This document shows, piece after piece, positions 1-9,538 of a stretch of 64,000 nt of DNA (position 1 is the stretch's first letter; each line of letters begins with the position of its first letter). Source of the DNA: CAWFFV01 sp963814985 (lineage in GTDB: Bacteria; Chloroflexota; Ktedonobacteria; Ktedonobacterales; Ktedonobacteraceae); the NCBI GenBank assembly GCA_963814985.1, contig CAWFFV010000018.1:1-64000 (forward strand), given 5' to 3'. The notes under the pieces were generated by a model. It was not told where the DNA came from, ran no database searches, and saw only the letters and a list, made by a program, of their open reading frames with translations. The position numbers and the translations under genes were made by a program.

Positions 1-762
1 GACTCCATGACGCTTCGCAATCTCCCATACGGCACGTGTATAACCAGGAGGATACGTAATGATGCCTGCCGCGCCTTGCACCAGCGGTTCCATAACCACC
101 GCTGCCAGTTCACCAGCATGTTCCGCAATCACACGTTCAACCTCTTCAAGACAGGCGATACGACATGCTGGATATGAGGTATGTAGATGGCAGCGGTAGC
201 AATATGCACACGGAGCTTGTAGGGTCGTGAACAGGAGTTGGTGATAGACTTGCTGATATAGATTGATACCGCCTACACTCATCGCACCCACCGTGTCGCC
301 ATGATCGGCACTGCGCAGTGAGAAAAATTTTGTCTTGTTGGGTCTGGCAGGGTCGCATTGTTGCCAATATTGAAATGCCATTTTTAGAGCTATCTCTATT
401 GCAGCAGCCCCCATGTCCAGAAGTAGAAAACTCTTCTTAGCTTGCCAGGAGCAATCTCGGCTCAGGCGTCGAGCAAGTTCAATGGCTGATGGATGGGTTA
501 AGCCGAGGAAGGTAGTGTGAGCAACGCGCTCAAGCTGGTCCTTGATGGCCTGATTGATCTCCTGGCGTTGGTGTCCATGGACGTTGACCCATAGCGATGA
601 GACACCATCGAGGTAGCGCTTGCCTTCACTATCGATCACATAACTGCCCTCAGCACGCTCAATGATGATCTGTGGTTCAGCTTCCCAGTCCTGCTGCTGT
701 GTAAAGGGATGCCAGAGATAACGTTTATCTGTTTGTTCAAGGACTTCAGAAGTATATTCCAT
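1..762 (-). CDS. bioA: Adenosylmethionine-8-amino-7-oxononanoate aminotransferase (partial, C-terminus beyond window)
   Basis: Class III PLP aminotransferase of biotin synthesis. It transfers an amino group from S-adenosylmethionine to KAPA to give DAPA. The N-terminal 254 codons are visible, starting at the ATG at 760-762, and the frame runs open off base 1. The protein shows the BioA signature WHPFTQ near residue 18, then LDGVSSLWVNVHGH, the ALKMAFQYW helix, and MEPLVQGAAG ahead of the PLP lysine, which lies outside the window. Where many BioA proteins read DSGS or DNGS in the PLP-phosphate loop, this one reads DMGA. It lies 43 bases downstream of bioF on the same strand, so the two probably form an operon. 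Family assignment is firm; whether the DMGA loop is functional is unknown. Confidence 0.9.
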   Translation of the reverse strand, partial: MEYTSEVLEQTDKRYLWHPFTQQQDWEAEPQIIIERAEGSYVIDSEGKRYLDGVSSLWVNVHGHQRQEINQAIKDQLERVAHTTFLGLTHPSAIELARRLSRDCSWQAKKSFLLLDMGAAAIEIALKMAFQYWQQCDPARPNKTKFFSLRSADHGDTVGAMSVGGINLYQQVYHQLLFTTLQAPCAYCYRCHLHTSYPACRIACLEEVERVIAEHAGELAAVVMEPLVQGAAGIITYPPGYTRAVWEIAKRHGV

Positions 763-805
763 ACTCTTCCTCTCCTATTGACATTCAGGTGCACTCCGCT
801 CAGTC

Positions 806-2000
806 TTAACCAATTACCCCCAGGCGTTTGCCTACTCGTTCAAACGCATCCAACGCATACATGAGGTCGGCCTGTGTGTGTGTTGCCATCAGACTTGTCC
901 GAAGACGCGAGGTACCGGCCGGAACCGTTGGTGGGCGTATGGCAACGACGAAGATGCCGTTTTGCAGCAGGTCCTTTGCCATCTCCAATGCCAGAGCAGG
1001 ATCAGAGACAAGGACAGGCACAATATGCGTCTGGGAAGCAAGGGTGTTGAAACCTCGTTGTTGCAAGCCACGCCGGAAAAAAGCACCATTTTCCTGAAGA
1101 CGTTCAACAACGTGTGGTTCCTGTTCCAGTATGTTCAAGGCCGCCAGTGATGCTGCAATGACGGGAGGGGGGAGCGCAGGTGGTAAAAATAAAGTTGCGC
1201 GAAACATTGACGAGATATTCTTTCACCAGACTGGGACCTGCAACAAAGGCTCCAAAGCTCCCCAGTGCTTTGCTCAAGGTACTGACGGATATCAGTCCCT
1301 CATATGCAATACCTGATTGAGCCACCAGACCTCGCCCGCCTGGGCCAAGACAGCCTGTAGCATGTGCTTCGTCAACGACCAGCATAGCTTCATAGCAGGT
1401 ACAGAGGCGAGTAATTTCAGCAAGTGGCGCAAGATCCCCATCCATGCTAAAGACGGTGTCAGTAACCACTAATGTCCTTCCCCTGTGCCCTGCTTGTCGT
1501 GATGCCACAAGTAGCTCTTCAAGAGCGGAGACATCACTATGTGCAAAGATTTTGCATTCGGCTTTACTTAACCGACAACCGTCAATCAGACTGGCGTGAT
1601 TAAGCTCATCACTGAGGATCAGGTCATCAGGTCCGACAAGCGAGGAAATGACCCCAACGTTGGCTGTATACCCACTGGTGAACAAGAGGGCACTTTCGCT
1701 CTGCTTGAAATGCGCCAGCCGTGTTTCCAGGTCGCGGTGTCGCTTGCTCGTTCCAGCAATGAGTCGAGACGATCCTGCACTACAGCCATCTTCTTCAGCC
1801 GCCGCCATGGCAGCTATCTTCAATTCGGGGCGACCGGCCAGACCAAGATAATTATTTGAACTCAGATTAAGAACCTGGTGCCCTTCCACTTCCATCCAGG
1901 GTTCAGCGCCAGCTGAGATGGTTCGTAATTGACGGTAGAGGTGATGGCTACGCTGTGTCTCCAGTCGATCTTGCATAAATTGCAGAGGCTTTATTTGCAT
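806..2000 (-). CDS. bioF: 8-amino-7-oxononanoate synthase, one frameshift
   Basis: PLP-dependent alpha-oxoamine synthase that condenses pimeloyl-ACP or pimeloyl-CoA with alanine to KAPA, upstream of BioA in biotin synthesis. The first 270 or so residues read from the ATG at 1998-2000 and include LNLSSNNYLGLAG, FTSGYTANVGV, DELNHASLIDG, VVDEAHATGCLG and STLSKALGSFGAF, which ends at the PLP lysine. After NFIFTT the frame changes near 1178-1182 and the protein resumes as ALPPPVIAASLAAL through to a normal C-terminus at 806. One surplus base explains the break and no conserved residue is missing. A GGAGGGAG purine run lies upstream, though rather far from the ATG. It could be a sequencing error or a recent inactivation. 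Confidence 0.88.
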
Positions 2001-2150
2001 AAGAAAATAGACGATCTCCCTCCAATCTCTCTTCTCTTTTATTCTACCTCACTCGCCCCCCTTCTTCGCAAGCAAGCGACTTCTTTTAGTGAATGACCGA
2101 TGAGGCAATCACAATAACATATTACTTACTACTTTGAGCGAAATTTCAGC

Positions 2151-2529
2151 TCACGTGTAGAACGTATTATGCAGGTTTGGCTTGTGTTCGGACACCTTTC
2201 TCTCGACAATCTGGCTGGTATACTGCTCTCCCCATTTCAGCATGGGAAGCAGGATTGAGCACGAATGCTTTCCCAATTCGGTCAGGGAATACTCGACCTT
2301 TGGAGGAATCTGTTGATAGATCTCACGATGGACTATTCCGTCTTCCTCTAACTCTCGCAACTGGAGAGTTAACATCCGCTGCGTAATAGTTGGTAAGAGT
2401 CGCCTGAGATCACTAAAACGCTGTGGTCCTCGTAATAAATCGAAAAAGGGTGCCGTCGCTTTCCATTTCCCGCCAATGACATCAAGTGTAAGGCTCTGGA
2501 CAACTGTATTGGTAATGGCTTTTTCCCAT
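2151..2529 (-). pseudogene. HxlR-family winged-helix regulator, N-terminal frameshift
   Basis: Small HxlR-type DNA-binding regulator. The body reads in one frame as VIGGKWKATAPFFDLLRGPQRFSDLRR, then LLPTITQRMLTLQLRELEEDG, then IPPKVEYSLTELG. These match the winged helix and the conserved recognition segment of the family. The only ATG with a good ribosome site (AAGGAA five bases upstream, ATG at 2527-2529) is one frame off from this body, and the correct frame has a TAG TAA pair and no ATG, GTG or TTG before the domain. A one-base indel at about 2515-2527 would restore a protein of about 125 residues. The usual N-terminal effector cysteine cannot be seen with certainty. It lies between bioF and the decayed operon, which it may once have controlled. 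Confidence 0.75.
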
Positions 2530-2751
2530 TGTGTTTCCTTTTTTCGGTATATTTTTTGTTACTATACCACATCCATGTGCGTACTTACAAAATTTATCTT
2601 AATCATCATATTTACAGGCTACACATACAAATAAGCAAAACCCTGCCGGATGTGTCTACTTGACAATGGTTTACTTAACCAAGTATGATTGACAGATAAG
2701 AAGAGCTTACCTGCTTGATTTGATACTTTTGTTCTTTTCTTGGAGGTGTAG

Positions 2752-3915
2752 ATGGACTTTTCCTGGAACCATACACAACAAGAGCTATATAAGCATATAT
2801 GCATGATGCTCACAACAATCCCTATGTTCCCCATCAAATGATGTCTCTCCTTACTGGACACGGACACAGTGGCACCGATGTGGTGAGATTGGCATTCTGG
2901 GCTTAAGCGTGCCAGCGCTGTATCAAGGGCAGGGATTCGATGCTCTGACGACTGCATATATGATGGAGGCCTTCGGACGCGGATGCGAAGATATGGGATT
3001 GGTCTTCTCCGCTGCAGCTCATCTCTTTGCCTGCTGTATGCCTATTGCCGAGATTGGAGAGACACAGATGAAAGAGCGCTTTCTTCCTGGCCTGTGTACA
3101 GGAGAACCTGGTTGCGGCGAGTGGATTCTGAAGAAGAGGAGGCCGGCTCCGATGTCTTTGCTATGCAGGACACAGTCCGGGAGCAGAATTGGAAATTCGT
3201 CTGTCCTAACAGATTTAAGAAAAAAACTATGTCAGCAATGGAACAGAGGCTAACATTTTCGTCGTATACGCTGTCACAAAAAAAGTTCACGGGTATTTAC
3301 CGAATAGCGGCTTTATTTTGTAGAGCGAGAGACACCCGGACTCCTGAATTCACGTGCCGTTTCAGAAAATGGGTTCCGCATCCTAGGAAGGGATGTCAGA
3401 TTACCCTCAATGCGTGCCATGTTCCCGGCGCGCACATGCTACGACAGGGACAGGGGGCACCGATTTTTACTCAAGATATAAATGTTACACGATGGGGAGC
3501 GTGATTGCTTATTTGCTGGATCTGTAGGCATGATGAAACACCGATCAGACCGGACCATTGCTTCTGCGCGAAAAGCATCGGGAGGTTTGGCAAAGCTATT
3601 GGCAAGAATCAGGCGATCTCTCATCGTTATCGCCAGTTGTGAAGCTTCGTCTTTCATCACACGGCTACTGCCTATCATCTCTTGCTGGCTCTTTGATCAT
3701 AAACAGGATGCCCAATTTGCCATATCGCTTGCCAAATTGGCGATTAGTGAGGCTGCTATTCAGGGGAGCCTTGATGCCATCCATATTCATGGCTCCACGG
3801 GTTTTGAACAGGCGTCTCGCATTGAGAGCATGTTGCGAATTTATCTCCAGTACCGATTTTCTCTGGAACGTCAGAGATCCAGCGCGATATTATTGCGAGT
3901 AAGTTAGGGTTATGA
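2752..3915 (+). pseudogene. Acyl-CoA-dehydrogenase-like gene (prolyl-carrier-protein dehydrogenase type?), decayed
   Basis: Remains of a flavin acyl-CoA dehydrogenase of about 385 residues. The original start is at 2752 behind GGAGGT and reads MDFSWNHTQQELYKH. Scattered over three frames are GEIGILGLSVPALYQGQGFD, GRGCEDMGLVFSAAAHLFAC, EEEAGSDVFAMQ, LTLNAC, WLFDHKQDAQFAISLAKLAI and GTSEIQRDIIASKLGL with a TGA at 3913. Many frameshifts and missense changes separate these blocks, so it is dead and not just misread. The early CEDMGLVFS...HLF block reminds me of the PltE/PigA/CloN3 group, which oxidise prolyl-carrier protein to the pyrrole. That assignment rests on memory of the family and on the neighbouring adenylation gene. 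Its stop overlaps the next start as ATGA. Confidence 0.8.
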
Positions 3916-5460
3916 ACATACAAGATCTGGTAATATGGAAAGACAGCAAACTCCTCATGCCCTGGCTATACAAGGCCCAAATAAGGAGGATATGACCTAT
4001 GCAGAACTGGACGACGCACCAATTGTTTTGCAACTGAACTGCTCCAGCTTCGCGTGGCTCCTGGTGACCGCGTAGGCATCTGGCATGACAAATCGGCAAA
4101 TCGCCAGCAATGCAAGCGGTGTTGCGCATCGGGGCAATCTATATTCCACTTGACCCTTTGAGTCCTGTTGCACGTATACAGGCAATCATAAACGATTGTG
4201 ATATCAGAGTGCTTCTTACCACATCACAACCAGTCCAAATGATAGAGAATAAGGCATCCGGTCAATCCTCTTCCATTGCCTACCTCTACATTGATGATGT
4301 GGTACTGGTCAAAAGCATCCAGATTTCGTCTGCTTTGTCACACCATGCTGTACAGACATATTCCAGATAAGAGGATGATATTCCATACTTTCTCTACACA
4401 TCTGGATCAACGGGTGTGCCAAAAAGTATGTATCAGCCATCGAAATGCTCTGGCCTTTGTCGAGTGAACAGTAAAAACGCTGCAAGTGACTTCAGGCGAT
4501 CGCCTTGCTAATAATGCCCCATTCCATTTTGATCTCTCGTGCCAATATTTATGCCGCTTTTATGGGTGGCGAAACGGTCGTAGTTACCCCGAAGGATGGC
4601 ATATATGCCAACTGGTCTGGTGGAATTTCTCAACGTGAGCAAATTTACCATCTGGTACTCTTTCCATCGGTGCTCATCCTTCATGATTGAACAAGGCAAC
4701 CTCCTGCGAATAGCAACGACCAATCTTCGCTGTATTCTCTTTGCCGGTGAACCATTTCCTATCAACCACTTACGACGTTTGTATACACATTGGCCGATGT
4801 TACGCTACTTCAATCTCTATGGTCCAACAGAGACCAATGTGTGTACCTATTACGAAGTTACAGTATTACCCGGAAAGCTGGGTCAAACCGGTACCAATCG
4901 GCCAGGCATGCTCCGGTGATACTGTTTGGGCACAGAATGAGGACGGCACTCCTACATCATTGGGAGAGATAGGTGAACTGATCGTGGAGGGACCAACCGT
5001 CATGGTTGGCTACTGGGGAAGACCTCCTCAAGGGCAACAGCCGTATGCAACGGGAGACCTGGTCCGTCTTCAAGAAGACGGCAACTATCTTTATATTGGT
5101 CGCCGTGATCACATGGTCAAAGTACGAGGATATCGTATCGAGCCTGGTGATATCGAAGCGGCGCTGGGAGAGCATCATGCCATCCATGAGGTCGCAGCTC
5201 TTGTTGTTGGAGAAGGTTTCAAGGCACGCATTGTTGCTTTTATTGCATGCACAGGCTTCTCATCCCCATCACTACTGGAACTCAAACGTCATTGTGCTGA
5301 ACGCTTGCCAAGATACATGATTATTGATGATGTCTGTGTGCTATCTTCACTCCCAAGAAACCACAATGGTAAAATCGATCGCCAGGCTCTTGCTGCCATG
5401 ACTCTCATGCCAGATAGATCTTCGTCTGTTTCTCTCAATATTGCCAAAGGAGCACAATAA
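3912..5460 (+). pseudogene. Stand-alone amino-acid adenylation enzyme (PltF/PigI-like?), decayed
   Basis: Remains of an NRPS-type adenylate-forming ligase of about 500 residues. Its ATG overlaps the stop of the dehydrogenase remnant as ATGA, which suggests translational coupling in the ancestor. Blocks in order, over three frames: TPHALAIQGP, MTYAELD, LRIGAIYIPLDPLSPVARI, FLYTSGSTGVPKS (A3 core), LRCILFAGEPFP, NLYGPTETNVCTYYEV (A5), GELIVEGPTVMVGYWG, YATGDLVRLQEDGNYLYIGR (A7), DHMVKVRGYRIEPGDIEAAL (A8) and NHNGKIDRQAL, with its A10 lysine. From 4741 to 5460 the frame is intact, but the front half carries several frameshifts and an in-frame stop. The NVCTYYEV block is, as I recall, typical of prolyl adenylases; substrate is inference. 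No carrier-protein gene is visible. Confidence 0.82.
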
Positions 5461-5568
5461 CAGAAGCATTTCCGTTTTTTGTTGAGAGTTCGACTATCAT
5501 ATGCCAGAGTATCACGAGCAGCAATAACGAATAATAAAAGCTTGACCCAATTTTCTTTAACCCTACGG

Positions 5569-6432
5569 TTAGCGTGCTAACCAACTCTTCATGCTTCGTG
5601 TCACAAGGTCTGCCGCATCCTGCTGCACAAAGTGACCTGCCTTGGGAATAGTTACCAGCGTCAGGTCTTGCTCAATCCATTCCCAGGTGTTATTGAGTCC
5701 GCCCGCGAGGAGAAATGTATCAGCCAGGCCATGAATTAGCAGCACAGGAGCCTGCACTTTGGGCGGAGTTGCAGGATTTTCTGCGTAGGGCGGACGCGGA
5801 TAATTCTGCTTGTAGTAATGCAACATAGCCTCAAAGTTTGAGCGCCGCAAAGCTTCCAGATAATGCTCTCTTTCGCCTGGATCGGTTACCCATTCGCTCA
5901 ATCTTTCTGCCGTCAAGTGCAAATGGGCACCTTCTTGTTGAAAGTTTCGCGCATACTGGCTATTTTCTTGCTGCTGGGGATTATGGACTAACTCATGCGC
6001 TACACCACGTGGATGTGGCGCGTTAAGGACGATCAAACGTTGAGTCATCGTGGGCCGATGCATCGCAAACTGCCAGGCAATTACGCCACCCCAGTCATGT
6101 CCGACAATGATGGCCTGCTCCTGCCCAAGGTGACGGATGACAGCTTCCACATCTCCTATGAGCTTTGGCATGGCATAGTTCCTGCCACCTTCTGGTCGAT
6201 CACTCAGGTTATAGCCACGTAAATCTATGGCGACGGTCTGGTAGTGCTCAGCCAGAGCAACCATCTGATGACGCCAGGTATACCAGAAATCGGGAAAGCC
6301 GTGGATCATAATCATCAGCGGCCCTGTACCCAGGCTGGCATAGTGGATCTTCACGTCATCGTTAGTTGCATAGCCATGTACGACATGGTTTTCAATATCA
6401 TTGCTAGCAATTGTTCCAGTTAAAGAACTCAT
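5569..6432 (-). CDS. Alpha/beta hydrolase, epoxide-hydrolase / dehalogenase-like
   Basis: Soluble alpha/beta-fold hydrolase of 287 residues, normal for the epoxide hydrolase and haloacid dehalogenase-like group. The oxyanion motif HGFPDFWYTWRHQM lies near residue 44. The nucleophile is the Asp of VGHDWGGVIAW, an Asp being typical of epoxide hydrolases and dehalogenases and unlike the Ser of esterases. The acid is probably the Asp in HGLADTF and the catalytic His is in KAGHFVQQD. There is no signal peptide, so it is cytoplasmic. The ATG has AGGAAAGGG upstream. It follows the FAD monooxygenase by 81 bases on the same strand, so a monooxygenase that makes an epoxide and a hydrolase that opens it is a plausible pair. 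The substrate cannot be told from sequence. Confidence 0.85.
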   Translation of the reverse strand: MSSLTGTIASNDIENHVVHGYATNDDVKIHYASLGTGPLMIMIHGFPDFWYTWRHQMVALAEHYQTVAIDLRGYNLSDRPEGGRNYAMPKLIGDVEAVIRHLGQEQAIIVGHDWGGVIAWQFAMHRPTMTQRLIVLNAPHPRGVAHELVHNPQQQENSQYARNFQQEGAHLHLTAERLSEWVTDPGEREHYLEALRRSNFEAMLHYYKQNYPRPPYAENPATPPKVQAPVLLIHGLADTFLLAGGLNNTWEWIEQDLTLVTIPKAGHFVQQDAADLVTRSMKSWLAR

Positions 6433-6513
6433 TGTTTGTTCCCTTTCCTAAAAAGAGTGGTTGCTGTATTTTCAAGAAAATGAATTTTGCTACAGGCTAT
6501 ATCATACAACCAT

Positions 6514-8001
6514 TCAGACCTTAAGACTCTCGTATTTGACCTCATCTCGTGCACGCAACATAGCGAGAGCTTCAGGAGAAAGCGCAAACGGTGAAGACGG
6601 AACGGATCTTCCGGTGGCCCGCTTGAGCGCGCTCCGTAGAACTCGCATAAGAATACGCGGGCTAGCAAGCGACTGTGGGGGAGCCATCATGCCAACAACT
6701 CCCATATATACCTGATAGACCACAACGTCTTCGACGGCACTGCGCATAACAAGATCCAGGAAGCGATGGAGTAGCCCCATCCCCAGAGGCGGTCGCGCAC
6801 CACGTAATGTCACTGTCGGCCAGCGCAGATCCTCGCCAGAGGCAACCAGCCAGGCACCAGCAATCGTTCTGGCTAATTGTTGTTGAAAGTGCTGCTCGAA
6901 ATCGGCTCTGGGCGAATGTTGCTGGTTACGCAGACATTCCTCCAATGTCAGTGCATCCATGGCGCTGACGGTCATACCCTGGCCAAAAATGGGATTGAAG
7001 GCGCACACAGCATCGCCAGTGACAATAAAACCGCGAGGCCAGCGTTCCAACTTCTCAAAACGGCGCACACGATTTTCCGGCGTACGATAGCCACGAATGG
7101 GTGTGAGCGGTTGAGCCACACGCAGCGCCTCATAGAGACTGGGATCGGGCAGATCACGCGCCCACTGCATAAAACCTTCTTCATCGCCTGGCGGATAATT
7201 GCCAGCGAAGCCCGCTAACGTCACATGCCATTTGTCGTCTTCAATCGGCAGAATAAGACCAGCTCGCGGGTTATGAGGTGGACGTGAATTGATAATCAAA
7301 CCTTGCCACTCGCTGGGAAAGTTAGCAGGCCTGGCATAAAAGCGTGAAGCATAGCCTAACCCGGAGTTGATGATTTCTTCTGGGGGTGGCGCATACCCCA
7401 AATCTGTAAGCCAGCGCGGTGCCTGCGAATGACGACCACTCGCATCTACAACGAGATCGGCAATCAGCGTATCTACGTGGCCTTCCTCTCCGCGCTCTCG
7501 CAACTGAACGCCGGTAACACGCATATGATCTGGAGTAGAAAGCAGGCTTATCACATCACGATTGGAGAGAAAGCGTATATTTGGCTGTTGTGAGAGTCTA
7601 TGGCGTACATGCCACTCTAGACGATAGCGACTAAAGGCAACAAACTTGCCCTCATTCTTCACTGACGGAAACTTGCCAGCAGGTGAGACAATCACAAAGG
7701 GCACGACGTCAGAAATGGAGAGCGCTCCATCTACACGCAAATCGTCTAGAATGCCTGGGAACATCTGATTGATGATTTGTTGTCCTCGTGCCAACAGTGC
7801 ATGGGCATGATATGACTGGGGAACACCCTTGCGGTGATCGGGCATCTCTGGAAAGGTATCACGATCAATAATGGTTACCTGCTCAAAGTAATTCGCCAGA
7901 ATACGAGCGTGAAGGAGTCCGGTCATACTCCCACCAATAACTATAACGTGTCGACCAATATTCGATTTGCTCCCAGACGATGGGGCAGATGCTTCCGACA
8001 T
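6514..8001 (-). CDS. FAD-dependent monooxygenase / halogenase-like oxidoreductase
   Basis: Flavoprotein of 495 residues in the group of single-component FAD monooxygenases related to squalene epoxidase-like enzymes. The Rossmann loop VIVIGGSMTGLLHARILA binds ADP of FAD near residue 20 and is followed by the acidic strand end VTIIDRD. A middle block reads VVDASGRHSQAPRWL. The second FAD motif, GDAVCAFNPIFGQGM, lies near residue 325. The N-terminus is Ser/Gly-rich with no export signal. Tryptophan-halogenase motifs are not evident, so a monooxygenase is the safer call. Downstream on the same strand is the alpha/beta hydrolase. Upstream is an AT-rich region with repeated ATATAT-type motifs, probably its promoter region. 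Confidence 0.82.
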   Translation of the reverse strand: MSEASAPSSGSKSNIGRHVIVIGGSMTGLLHARILANYFEQVTIIDRDTFPEMPDHRKGVPQSYHAHALLARGQQIINQMFPGILDDLRVDGALSISDVVPFVIVSPAGKFPSVKNEGKFVAFSRYRLEWHVRHRLSQQPNIRFLSNRDVISLLSTPDHMRVTGVQLRERGEEGHVDTLIADLVVDASGRHSQAPRWLTDLGYAPPPEEIINSGLGYASRFYARPANFPSEWQGLIINSRPPHNPRAGLILPIEDDKWHVTLAGFAGNYPPGDEEGFMQWARDLPDPSLYEALRVAQPLTPIRGYRTPENRVRRFEKLERWPRGFIVTGDAVCAFNPIFGQGMTVSAMDALTLEECLRNQQHSPRADFEQHFQQQLARTIAGAWLVASGEDLRWPTVTLRGARPPLGMGLLHRFLDLVMRSAVEDVVVYQVYMGVVGMMAPPQSLASPRILMRVLRSALKRATGRSVPSSPFALSPEALAMLRARDEVKYESLKV

Positions 8002-8354
8002 TCATGAGGAATCTCCTTGTGAAGTTCTCTGGTGATCCATCGCCATCATGGCCGATCAGATCCACACTTTATATATCTTTTAGGATATATATCATAATTA
8101 ACATATATCTCACAAGAAATATAATACCCTACGCAGTTTCATATGTCAATACTTATATATGTCATTTTTAGCATATACTTAGAATTTCCCCTGAGACAGT
8201 ATTGGTCTCTTTGCGTCGTTGCGATTTGCGCGGTACACTATTAGAAAAGAATGAATGAGGCCTGAACCTTATGATTTCTGACACCTATTTTTAGCGCCAT
8301 CCAACGTAGAAACTCTTCTCTTTACCGGGATGTAAAAGCCAGGAGGATATAGCG
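8002..8354. promoter_or_regulatory. AT-rich divergent intergenic region
   Basis: No gene is seen here. The stretch 8065-8175 is very AT-rich and contains several copies of ATATATC or ATATGTC spaced roughly two to three helical turns apart, including a short palindrome GATATATATC. It separates the leftward FAD monooxygenase from the rightward ABM-like gene, so it should hold both promoters, and the repeated motifs could be operator half-sites. An AGGAGG at 8341 serves the rightward gene. This is inference from composition and position only. Confidence 0.3.
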
Positions 8355-8718
8355 ATGTATACATCCATACGGAAATACTACGTCATTCCGGGGCAGGTTG
8401 ATGAGTTGATGCAGCGCATCCACAGGGGCTTTGTCCCCATTATCAGCGATGTATCAGGATTTCATCGCCTACTATGCTCTGGCAATAAGAAACGACGAAA
8501 TAGCCACAGTCAGCGTTTTTGAAACGCGAGATGGAGCTGAACAATCCGTACGACGAGCTGCTAGTTGGGTTGAAAAAAATATCATGTCCCTTATTCAGGG
8601 TTTACCAGAGATCACAGTTGGTGAAGTGAAAGTGTATCAGGGCAATAGAGAAAAAAGCAACCAATACGTCAGCATTGGTGAACCAGCTGATAGACGACTA
8701 CGACATCCTTTTCCCTGA
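8355..8718 (+). CDS. Small ABM-like monooxygenase or dimeric alpha-beta-barrel protein, one frameshift
   Basis: Protein of about 120 residues in the antibiotic-biosynthesis-monooxygenase / dimeric alpha+beta barrel style. It starts at 8355 behind a strong AGGAGG and reads MYTSIRKYYVIPGQVDELMQ, then the frame breaks within DVSGF at 8446-8455. It resumes as IAYYALAIRNDEIATVSVFETRDGAEQSVRRAASWV to the stop at 8718. One surplus base accounts for the break. The pattern of an R/K-Y-x-V start, a central helix, and a beta strand ending in SVFETRDGAE is what suggests the fold. It is divergent from the FAD monooxygenase. Function beyond the fold guess is unknown. Confidence 0.65.
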
Positions 8719-8720
8719 TT

Positions 8721-8830
8721 CCTCAGCGTCTTAGGCGCTTCGCGGGCCGTTTTGTGTGGATTGTGAGGGTTGCGAGCAACCCCACAATCCACACAAAACG
8801 AGGGCCAGCCACCGCCGGTGGCGAGCAGAT
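8721..8830 (-). repeat. Palindromic repeat family, copy A
   Basis: A long imperfect palindrome: 8748-8773 pairs with 8776-8800 over about 25 base pairs with one bulged A at 8766 and a two-base centre. It is flanked on one side by a short inverted repeat in CCACCGCCGGTGG (8809-8821) and on the other by a GCGTCTTAGGCGC-type hairpin. Read on the minus strand, the flanks match those of the copy at 61256-61356, while the long arms differ in sequence but remain self-complementary. It sits between convergent genes and could also act as a two-way terminator. Confidence 0.75.
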
Positions 8831-8861
8831 CTGAGTAGTTATGAATATTTTACGTATCCAA

Positions 8862-9485
8862 TTAGACAGAGTGAAAAGTTCCCAGTGCATTGCGAAAGAG
8901 TATTTGTATGTTGTGAAACTGCACAACCATGTCTGGTTGATGATCATCACGCACATCAATAAAGGAAACCGTGACGGGGATCAGATCAGCACCAGGCCCA
9001 ACGAGTTGTGGCCCCAGATAAGTGTGTACCTGAGTTACATCTCCGCCTGGTAGTTCGATCACCTCGACACGCCCTGCCAGGTTCAAGGCAATAAAATGGC
9101 TGGGCATGCCTCCTTTTTCGTGACCGACAAAGGCATCAATCTGAAACGTACGCGGTCTCCCATAATGCAGATCATCCCAGGTGGAACTCAAGTATATGCT
9201 GCCTAGATTCCCTAACACAACAAGCAAGAGCGGGACTAACATACCAGCTCCGACTAAAAGGAGCTGATACCGCTGGTCTTGAGAGAGCGCTGGAAAAGGA
9301 AAGGGCAAGACCCTGTGAGAGGGCGGAGGTACAGGAGGATGCGACTCCTTTTGTGGTTCTTGCGTCTGGCTTTGGAGACGTGAGGCACGAGGGATCTCAG
9401 GTTGAGACACCTTTCCTGGACGAATTGGACGATAAGATAACACACTACGAGGGATCAGGTGGTCTATTGGGGTTGTTTCGCACAT
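8862..9485 (-). CDS. Single-pass membrane protein, unknown function
   Basis: Predicted protein of 207 residues with no family I recognise. I place the start at the ATG at 9483-9485, which has GGAGG eight bases upstream. A longer in-frame ORF would overlap the neighbouring ligase gene. The first 85 residues are polar and rich in Pro, Ser and Gln. One hydrophobic helix follows (QLLLVGAGMLVPLLLVVLGN, near residue 90). The C-terminal 100 residues look folded and soluble, with strands such as SHFIALNLAGRVEVIEL and DLIPVTVSFIDV. The likely topology is N-in with an extracytoplasmic C-terminal domain. It lies 53 bases downstream of the YbdK-like ligase and may be cotranscribed with it. Confidence 0.7.
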   Translation of the reverse strand: MCETTPIDHLIPRSVLSYRPIRPGKVSQPEIPRASRLQSQTQEPQKESHPPVPPPSHRVLPFPFPALSQDQRYQLLLVGAGMLVPLLLVVLGNLGSIYLSSTWDDLHYGRPRTFQIDAFVGHEKGGMPSHFIALNLAGRVEVIELPGGDVTQVHTYLGPQLVGPGADLIPVTVSFIDVRDDHQPDMVVQFHNIQILFRNALGTFHSV

Positions 9486-9538
9486 CGTGAAATCCTCCAG
9501 GTTCCTGGTAGCGCACCTTATACTCCTTACGTTTTCTC

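Noticed and set aside
1131..1859. Rightward ORFs opposite bioF
   Set aside because: Shadows of the conserved bioF coding strand.
2619..2957. 112-codon leftward ORF
   Set aside because: It lies antisense across the start of the acyl-CoA-dehydrogenase remnant, whose sense strand gives recognisable protein.
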